In this document: positions 56,807 through 64,000 of the stretch, piece by piece
Layout: the number at the start of each line of letters is the position of its first letter
Numbering within the stretch: the stretch's first letter is position 1
Source: Rosellinia necatrix
Lineage: Eukaryota > Ascomycota > Sordariomycetes > Xylariales > Xylariaceae
Direction of reading: 5' to 3'
Assembly (NCBI GenBank): GCA_021209875.1
Contig: JAGYVD010000004.1
Coordinates: 1,550,001-1,614,000 of the forward strand
Length of the DNA: 64,000 nt
The notes under the pieces: model-generated
Seen by the model: only the letters and a program-made list of their open reading frames with translations
The model's database searches: none
What the model was told of the DNA's origin: nothing
Translations under genes and position numbers: made by a program

Positions 56807-58968
56807 ATGGCTACTGTTATGAGACCTGAAACCGTTTCGGCGGTTCTCCAATACAGCAAACTACAAAGTGCCTTAGATATAGCCAGTCTCGCCGCTCTTG
56901 GGGTCGTCTCAGCAACATATCTTCTTAAGGGGACCCCGTGGAATAGGCCGGACCCATATCATAATGTTTGGTACGAGCGACCACAATTCAAAGATGGATT
57001 TCAAAGCAACCGGCCGAAGGCAACTCGTAATATAGCTGAAAAGCTAGAACAAACAGTACGCTTATTGAAACCCTTGAGATTTTATTCGGCGCTGACAGCA
57101 TCAAGAACCAGAGGGTCGTCATCTTTTGGGGATCCCAGTCGGGTACAGCAGAGGTATTCGCGCAAAAACTAGCACGCGAATGTCGTCTTCGCTATGGACT
57201 AGATTCTATAGCTGTCGACCTATCCGATTTCGACTCAGAAACAATATCGCAGATTCCTGAAGCCAAACCCGCCATCTTCATTCTGTCCACATTCGGCGAA
57301 GGTGACCCGAGTGATAACACCGCGGGTTTCTGGGAGTGGTTGCACAAAGATCCTTCGAAGGTTTCCCTGCCGAACCTCCAATATGCAGCATTCGGCTTGG
57401 GCAATAGCAATTACAAATACTATAACCGCGTCGTGGACGTTGTTGTCAGCTCCTTAGACAAAGCGGGCGCAAAGTCCTTCCTGCCCCTCGGCAGGGCCGA
57501 CGACGCGAACGGCGAAACAGAGGAAGATTTCTTGGCATGGAAAGCCGACCTCTTTACAGCATTAGAAAAGAACCTAGGCTGCCACGAGCGCGAGATCATC
57601 TATACTCCAACTCTCGCCGTGAGGGAAGATCCATCGTTAGAACCCATTGACCTCTATCACGGCGCACCTCTTGAAAGACCGTCCGGCTCTCAGGGCAAGT
57701 CGATTAAAACATCCACCGTCCAAACCTTCGCCGTGACCCAAGCACGTGAACTGTACACCACGCCAAATAGAAATTGCGTTCACCTTGAGTTGGATCTTGG
57801 GGGTCATTCGGAAGTCAGATACAAGACTGGTGACTACCTGGCCGTCTACCCCATAGCACCGGACGATGAGGTCGACGCTTTGCTGAATGCCATGGGCTGG
57901 AAAGAAAAGGCTTCGACCCCATTACTCATAGATCCTCTAGAGGAGGGTACTACATTGAGAATCCCAAGCCCTACATCCGCGAATGCGATTTTCAGGTATT
58001 ACCTTGAGGTTTGCGCGCCCGTTGCGAGAGACACGGTGAAAGATCTCGCACAATTCGCGCCAACACCAGAAGCCAAGGCCCTGCTTCTGACGCTGGGGAA
58101 AAACAAGGCTGCCTATAATACTTTCACAAGCAGGAATTACGTAACTCTAGGCCGTCTGCTTGCTCTCGCCGCGCCAGGCGCCGTCTGGAAGGACTTGCCC
58201 CTATCCTACTTGCTGGAGATCATTCCGGCCATGCAGCCTCGGTGCTACTCCATCGCCTCATCATCTGTCGTCTCCGTGCGCCGTCTCGCGATAACGGTTG
58301 GCATCGAAAGAAAGCCGCTTGCCGAAGAGCCCTTAACAAAGGTCAAAGGTGTGACGAGTAACTACCTCTGGGCCCTCGCGAACGCCCTCCAACCCGCGGA
58401 ACCTGCACCACCGTATCAGCTCTCCGGTCCGGCTGGGGTACTAGAGGGCTGTAAGATCCATGCCGCCATAAGAAAATCCAAGTTTAAGCTCCCGACACTG
58501 CCAACAACGCCGATCATCATGGTCGCCGCGGGGACAGGGATAGCCCCCTTCCGTGGCTTCATTCAGGAGCGCGCACGTCTGAAGGCTATTGGCAAGCCTG
58601 TCGGGCTCATGGTGTTGTTCTTCGGCTGCCGAAACCCAGACGAAGATTACCTTTATCGCGACGAACTCAAAGCAGCTTGCGCGGAGCTCGGCGGCACGCT
58701 TGAGATTATTGCTGTTTTCTCCCGAGTCGCCGGGCGAGAGAAACAATACGTGCAGGATGCGGTCAGACACAGGGCCAAGGACTTTTGCAAATTGCTTAGC
58801 CAGGACGCGACCTTGTACATCTGTGGTCGGGCCTCGATGGCGAGAGAGGTTGGCCATGCGGTTCAGGATGCCCTCATGGCTGAAAATGGGTGGGATCAGA
58901 CTAAGCTTCGCGAGTGGAGTGATGGTATGAAGAGGGTAGGTAAATGGCTTGAGGACGTTTGGGGTTAG
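56807..58968 (+). CDS. NADPH-cytochrome P450 reductase, divergent paralogue
   Basis: Two exons: 56807-57055 and 57106-58968; the 50-bp intron has donor GTACGC, a GCTGAC branch site and acceptor TCAAG, and joins EKLEQT to NQRVVIFWGSQSGTAE exactly as in the family. 703 residues, normal length. N-terminal anchor (ALDIASLAALGVVSATYLL), FMN domain (GSQSGTAE, STFGEGDPSDN, LGNSNYKYYN), FAD/linker domain (RCYSIASSS), NADPH domain (GTGIAPFRGFIQER, CGRASMAREV) and terminal Trp-Gly (DVWG). Transfers electrons from NADPH to microsomal P450s. It departs from the usual housekeeping fungal enzyme at several conserved places (FWGSQSGTAE for FYGSQTGTAE, STFGEGDPSDN for ATYGEGEPTDN), so it may be a second reductase serving CYP53 next door (inference). 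Confidence 0.93.
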
Positions 58969-59559
58969 AAGCTATAGTACTTACTTATTTATTTATTTTA
59001 CGATATTCATTCCATCGTGTGGCCATAGATGCGGAATAGAGTTCACTTACGAAACTGGCTTGTTCTTCACAAATGGATAGGGAGCATCCTTTTTTCTTCG
59101 CTTTGGAGCTTTGCTGTTTGGTACGTCGCGAACACCATTAATCCATGTCATAAGTAACTATAATTTACAACACGGCACTCGTGCGCGAGCGCGCTAGATA
59201 CATAATTTAGTGTCGACTCCGTAAACGCCGTTCAATCCGAAGTGTGTTCAATTAGTAGATCGCAGGGATCTATAAGCGAATAGTTTCAATTGGACGCTCT
59301 CGGAGGACTCAACATCGCAGACTCGCAACAAGGCATCAACCCTGAGGTACGCTTCATTTCAGCCGTTACCTCTGGGATAGCACCCATCCCGGAGAACGAG
59401 ATCGACTGAAGGTCAGATAAGGAACTCATTAATACACTTGGGTACCCCGACCTAGTAACGCCATGAGCGAAACGTCTGGGCATTTTGGAACACTGGCTTG
59501 GACAACATGCGGCCGTAGACCCAGCGCAATGTCGTTGGCTGGATTCGCCACCAGGGCCC
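58969..59559. other. Spacer downstream of P450 reductase
   Basis: 3' flank and presumed degraded 5' part of the glycosyltransferase relic; no frame recognisable before about 59560. Confidence 0.45.
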
Positions 59560-60395
59560 TTAATGAGATGTGCGGCTGCTGAACATGGTGCCAAGTTCAT
59601 CAGTCAATGTACAGACTTTTGTGCCTCCGCAGTATCTTCTGGAACGACTTAGAAGACCCCAAATCGCCCTTTGCGATGGGCATCGCGCTCTTTCAATCCC
59701 GGAAGTACATCGGGCAATTTCTCCCTGGATTCATCGGTGCGAGGAAAGGCAACCCGTTCATTGAGCGTTGGATGCGACTGTGGCTGGAGATTTGGAAAGA
59801 TGGGCGCACTGGCTGCTCCGACCTACATAAGTATCCGCTTCTGAGGCTGCTGGGTCTAATTATGCCGCCACAACAGCAGGCGAACCCTCGCAAAGTAGAC
59901 ATAAGATGGTCCGGTGGCTCTGATCTGACGAGGATTACGGATTACCTTACACTGAAAATGGCATACGAGAGGGCACGGCTACCCCAAGACGAGAAAACTG
60001 GATGGGACGGACCGGAGTATTGTCGCCGTCATGTTCACTTGACACGGTCGACGAAGTCTGGAAGTCCCACGAGATGCTGAAGCAGGCCGGAGGCGATGGA
60101 GACCAACTCGGGGCAAAAAGCGGCGGCCGGTTACGTTGGCTATGTTTTGGCAAACTGCAGCATAGCCAAATACGGCCGAGGGCACTGGCAGTCGGGCTCC
60201 AGGGTGCCGCTGGCAATGAGCTGGAGTATGCCAGGGAATGCCAATGCGGATATCGAGAAGGACACCTGGGTCGAGCACCTCCGATGGGCCAGTGAATTTT
60301 GCGACCAAATAAAACGGAGAGGGAGATGCTTACCAAGCTTGACGCTGCCCGACGAGGAGGACGAGATCATCTATGCAGAGCTGCTGTACACATGA
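59560..60395 (+). pseudogene. Frameshifted capsular-polysaccharide-type glycosyltransferase
   Basis: A recognisable protein is spread over shifting frames: about 59607-60040 (RSIFWNDLEDPKSPFAMGIA, ARKGNPFIERWMRLWLEIWK, LHKYPLLRLL, GWDGPEYCRRHVH), then about 60045-60110 (DTVDEVWKSHEMLKQAG) in another frame, then 60112-60395 (YVGYVLANCSIAKYGRGHW, MPGNANADIEKDTW, EHLRWASEFCDQIK) back in the first. The order matches the C-terminal two thirds of fungal Caps_synth-type glycosyltransferases. The N-terminal part with the expected GG-x-Y-x-D-x-D block was not found. No splice sites fit the frame changes, so a pseudogene is preferred over a spliced gene. Confidence 0.65.
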
Positions 60396-61113
60396 TGAGG
60401 ATTGCCTAGCATTACCGGGCGGACTATCTACCGGTGTACTAGCCAAATGAAGTGATGATGGTGTTGGCTTTGTCAGAGCCATGGCTCGCTTGGTGATTCA
60501 TCTCCTAGCATTGTGTCTGTCCAGCTGATACCCGGCGCTGTAATACTCGGTTCCACGGCTGATGCATATGAGACTATCCATAGTTGGTCTACACAGATAT
60601 GCAAAATGACCCCCTCATCGCTATTGGGCAGGTATACTATGGCGTTGGGCGAGGTGTGGACAGCGTGCAGAATTGTGAGATGAATTGGTCAAATGCAGGT
60701 CTAAATGGAATGAAGGTTCTGGCCGCTACATATACTACTAGCCTGCAAGAAATATATCGTCCTCGTATGCCTGTTATGTTTATATAGCTATAACTAGTTA
60801 ACTACTTAAGTAATAATGTCTAGTTATAGTTATATGTATATATGCAGAGTACCGTGTGGGTGGGATAGTAGATGGTATTATTAGATATATGTATATAGAA
60901 GCTAGGATCGGAGCTACCTCGGAGTTTAGCTGGGAAGCCATGCTTCAATTGAAGCCCCTACTTTATCACGTAGATGCATTTCCTAGCTTACTGTTCGCAA
61001 CTTTTAAGCCAATGGCCCACGAATTGGGCGTTCTGAAACCCAAACATTTCTGATTAACCGCTAGATCGGTTTTTGTACTTAGATTAGTAGAGGTTAAGAG
61101 GGAAATTTGCAGA
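60396..61113. other. AT-rich spacer
   Basis: Upstream region of the RKM4-type gene, with AT-rich words around 60780-60900. No gene seen. Confidence 0.5.
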
Positions 61114-62737
61114 ATGTCGGATCCGGCTTTTATGGAAAGGTCCGCTAAATTCCTTGATTGGTTCAAGGCCTGGCCGGGCGCAAGTTTTCACGGAGATATC
61201 GAGATTCAAGATCTCCGAAATATCGGCCGGGGAAGGGGTATCGGTACGTTCTTGGCATATCATTTCGGAACAATGCAGCGGCGCGGGAACTGACAAGCAC
61301 ACCAGTCGCAAGAGCCGATATTCCAGAGGACACTGTGCTGTTCACCATCCCCAGAGCTGCCATTATCAACTTGCAAACGTCTGACCTCGTCAAGAGGATA
61401 CCAGATGTCTTCGCGACAGCCGTCCCGGACGATACAGACGGTGAAGCCGATGATGAAGACGGCGAGGCCAGTGGCCCGCCCGACAACTGGGTCTCTCTGA
61501 TCTTAGTGATGATTTACGAGTACCTGCAAGGCGAACGATCCCGTTGGCAACGCTATTTTGATGTGTTACCAACCGAATTTAACACCCTTATGTGGTGGTC
61601 CGATAAAGACATCGATTGGCTCCAGGCCAGTTCCATCGTTGCTAAGATCGGTAAGGACAATGCAGACTCCATGTTTCGGGCCAGGATTCTCCCCGTTATC
61701 GAGAAGAATCCCGATGTGTTCTACCCAGAAGGATCGCAGAAGCTCTCGGAAGATGAGCTCATGAGTCTAGCTCATCGGATCGGCAGCACCATCATGGCCT
61801 ACGCATTTGATCTTGAGAACGACGACGACGATGACGAGCAGGATGAAGGAGAGGAGTGGATTGAGGATAGAGAGGGCAAGATCTTGATGGGCATGGTCCC
61901 CATGGCAGATATCCTAAACGCGGACGCGGAATTCAACGTTGGTACACCCCCATATGGTACACGTGGGCAATTGCTAAACTTTAACAGGCGCACGTGAATC
62001 ACGAAGAGGATAGCCTCACCGTAACTGCTATCAGGCCAATTGCCACCGGTCAAGAAATATTAAACTACTACGGTCCTCTCGGGAATGGGGAGCTGCTACG
62101 GCGCTATGGTTATACGAGTGTGCATCACGCCCGGTATGACGTGGTTGAACTGTCTTGGGATTTAGTCACATCGGCCCTTCGACAGACTCTCGCTATAGAT
62201 GATGCGATTTGGGGCACAGCAGTAAGCAATCCGAATTCTCCTTGGTTAACTGATGCGAGACCCCTGCTAAACCCTTTACAGATCGCAGAGTTGGACCTAG
62301 AGGAGATTGAGGACGCCTTTGTCATAGACCGTGACCTAGACGAGCCTAACTCTCGAGGAGAGTTCCACGGCTCCAAAACGCTAAAGAGCCTTCCGGAAGA
62401 CCTCCGAGAGCAGATCAACACCGTTCTCAAGGCCGTGCGGAAACTAAGCCCTGCGACGATACCGGATAAGCAGCGCAGAGATGAAATTTGCCTATCCACC
62501 ATGCGCATCGCGTTGAAGTTGAAGCTCGCTCAATACCCCACGAGCACTGACGACGATGCTAGGCTGCTCGCCGACAATACGGTGACCGGACGCCCCGGAA
62601 TGGCCCTGTTCGTTCGTTACGGCGAGAAGCTCTTGTTACAGGAGGCCATACACCTGGCGAATGAAAAAGCCAGCAGCCTGGCAGCCTCACAAAGGGATGA
62701 GGCACAGCCCTCGGCCAAGAGAATTAGGACAAGATGA
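61114..62737 (+). CDS. RKM4: SET-domain ribosomal lysine methyltransferase, RKM4-like
   Basis: Three exons: 61114-61243, 61279-61937 and 61988-62737; 512 residues. Starts MSDPAFMERSAKFLDWFKAW, then the interrupted SET domain: IQDLRNIGRGRGI, ARADIPEDTVLFTIPR, NWVSLILVMIYEYLQGERSRW, DILNADAEFN joined by splicing to AHVNHEEDSLTVTA, and GQEILNYYG...LLRRYGY. A C-terminal Rubisco-binding-like helical domain follows, ending in SAKRIRTR. Known: Rkm4 methylates Rpl42 in yeast; its relative SETD6 acts in animals. The first intron (35 bp, GTACGT...TGCAG) is unusually short and the second has a GTTGGT donor with a GCTAAAC branch site. Acidic insert at DLENDDDDDEQDEGEEW. Confidence 0.9.
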
Positions 62738-63532
62738 GGATATGAGACATAGGACCGACATACCGCTGCCAGATACCTGGCATTTCCAAGGTTGATAGTA
62801 ATTGACAACCGCCCTCAACGGCTTTTAGGTTGAGGACCAACCCCAGCGTGCATTAGCTCGGAGGCACCAGCGCGGCTGTTTCCGTTCTCTGCAGCTGACC
62901 CGTTCGGGGATTCTACCACCCCTCCCCGAGGTGGAGATATATAGAGAGGTCTAACTAGATTACATAGATGACTGGGATAGAAGTCAACCTTATGAGAGTT
63001 ACTTTGATCCATGCATAGCATAAGATATGACCAGTCCTGTATGAAGTCACTTCTTTCCGGACGCAACTGGCTCTCCTATAACCATCTCTGGACTTCCTAG
63101 GGCTTCCTCGGGCCTCCCATGTTACTCCAACTCAAATTAGTCGATTTATATAAACGTATAACTAAACCATACGCTATCAGCTTAATTTAAACCCGGCGTT
63201 CACAACAGCAAGTTTCGTAAGTAAGATGCTGGTTTTCCATTGCTGCACCTTGTAAAGTTAGTTAATAGCTTCAACAGATCTATACAGGCTTTGCGGATGC
63301 ACTATATATTTGCGGTCTTTCTCCCGAGATCCCCGCCATCCTCTCCTTTCGCGCCGTTATGACGTCTAAACCCTCAGAGAGAAGCACATTGCAACGACCT
63401 TCTGGCACACTGTATAGTGATAGCATTTCCAACACCCAACCGTGACAAGAAGACACGGGGCCTTTAGCACCGCGCATTCAGACTATCACCGGCACACTCT
63501 CCAACTAAATCACTATATTTACACGGACCACG
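62738..63532. other. Spacer before small membrane protein gene
   Basis: No gene recognised; pyrimidine-rich stretches near 63310-63350. Confidence 0.5.
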
Positions 63533-63786
63533 ATGGGGGACGTAGGGATCACCGTGACGTTGATATTTCTCGTCGTGTGCACGTCGTTGGCATTCATAGG
63601 GTAAAAGCCCCCAAGTCTCTCGTACGCTCTGGTGCGGCTTCTCCTTGCTAACCGGATGGCAGAATTGTCGCGGCGATCCTCGCTCAATTCGGGAGACGCA
63701 CGTCCTCTCGCGATTCGGAAGGCGACGGAACAGTTGGACGCGGTCGCGAACAGGATAATCTTACGTATATATCGAACGGGCGATAA
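63533..63786 (+). CDS. Small single-span membrane protein (63 residues)
   Basis: Two exons: 63533-63600 and 63663-63786. Intron of 62 bp with donor GTAAAA, a TGCTAACC branch site and acceptor GGCAG. Exon 1 encodes a hydrophobic segment (MGDVGITVTLIFLVVCTSLA) and exon 2 continues it (IVAAILAQFGRR) before a polar tail rich in Ser, Gly, Asp and Arg, ending at TAA. Topology: one membrane helix with a cytosolic basic/polar tail. No family recognised. The intron signals and the perfect continuation of the hydrophobic helix across the splice are the main support. Confidence 0.6.
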
Positions 63787-64000
63787 TGATAGTGAAAGGT
63801 GGGTGGATTCCCACGAGCCTTATACCGCGCTACTCACTAGCAAGCCACGCAGTCTGATTTGCCTGGGGCCATTCGGTAGGGATTCGAGTTTCAACGCAGA
63901 CCTCGGGACAGGGCTGTGAGAGCCGGAGGCAAGCTGGCTGTTGCAGCTAATGGGTACCAAGATATTGAAGCTTTGCCGATTCGGCCATCCGTCCTATTCA

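Noticed and set aside
1..64000. tRNA, rRNA and CRISPR signals
   Set aside because: Looked for B-box (GGTTCGANTCC) words, rRNA-like blocks and regularly spaced direct repeats; only isolated partial matches were found.

Overview
The window is nuclear DNA from a filamentous ascomycete (Pezizomycotina, most likely Sordariomycetes; the lineage is an inference). Most genes are split by short introns (about 50-80 bp, GTRNGY donors, CTAAC/CTGAC-like branch sites, YAG acceptors). They are separated by AT-leaning spacers with microsatellites, and several gene relics carry stop and frameshift lesions. I recognise no rRNA, tRNA, CRISPR array or intact transposon. Exon junctions were worked out by eye from splice signals plus protein-family continuity.

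Left part (1-17.8 kb): 3' portion of a HET-type incompatibility gene; secreted GH43 glycosidase (-); PAP2/DPP1-type lipid phosphatase (-, 3 exons); a 1027-residue low-complexity protein (His/Gln tract, Met/Pro tract, two families of tandem repeats) convergent with the housekeeping SRP54 gene (-); and a proteinase K-like subtilase without a signal peptide (6 exons).

Middle (17.8-36.6 kb): a relic-rich stretch (BTB-like C-terminal remnant, broken beta-propeller gene), a pisatin-demethylase-like cytochrome P450 with a microsatellite in an intron, SGT1 (TPR-CS-SGS), lanosterol synthase (ERG7-like), a seven-exon SPO11 gene divergent from it, a YAR1-like ankyrin protein and an unrecognised three-exon gene.

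Right part (36.6-64 kb): a 3.5 kb gene-poor AT-rich spacer, a small secreted cysteine-containing protein, a TRP/FLC-type membrane protein, a Gfo/Idh/MocA oxidoreductase and a sugar/inositol-type MFS transporter. Next comes an ARCA-like fungal transcription factor with a damaged-looking zinc cluster. A CYP53-type (benzoate 4-hydroxylase-like) P450 follows, divergently paired with its own NADPH-P450 reductase. The end holds a frameshifted capsular-polysaccharide-type glycosyltransferase relic, RKM4-type SET methyltransferase and a 63-residue single-span membrane protein.

Functional reading: SRP54, SGT1, ERG7, SPO11, YAR1 and RKM4 are core genes (secretion, co-chaperone, sterol, meiosis, ribosome). 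The 46-59 kb segment looks like a catabolic/detoxification neighbourhood: transporter, regulator, P450 and dedicated reductase, plus a sugar/inositol oxidoreductase. The relics around 18-22 kb and 59-60 kb mark accessory, decaying DNA.
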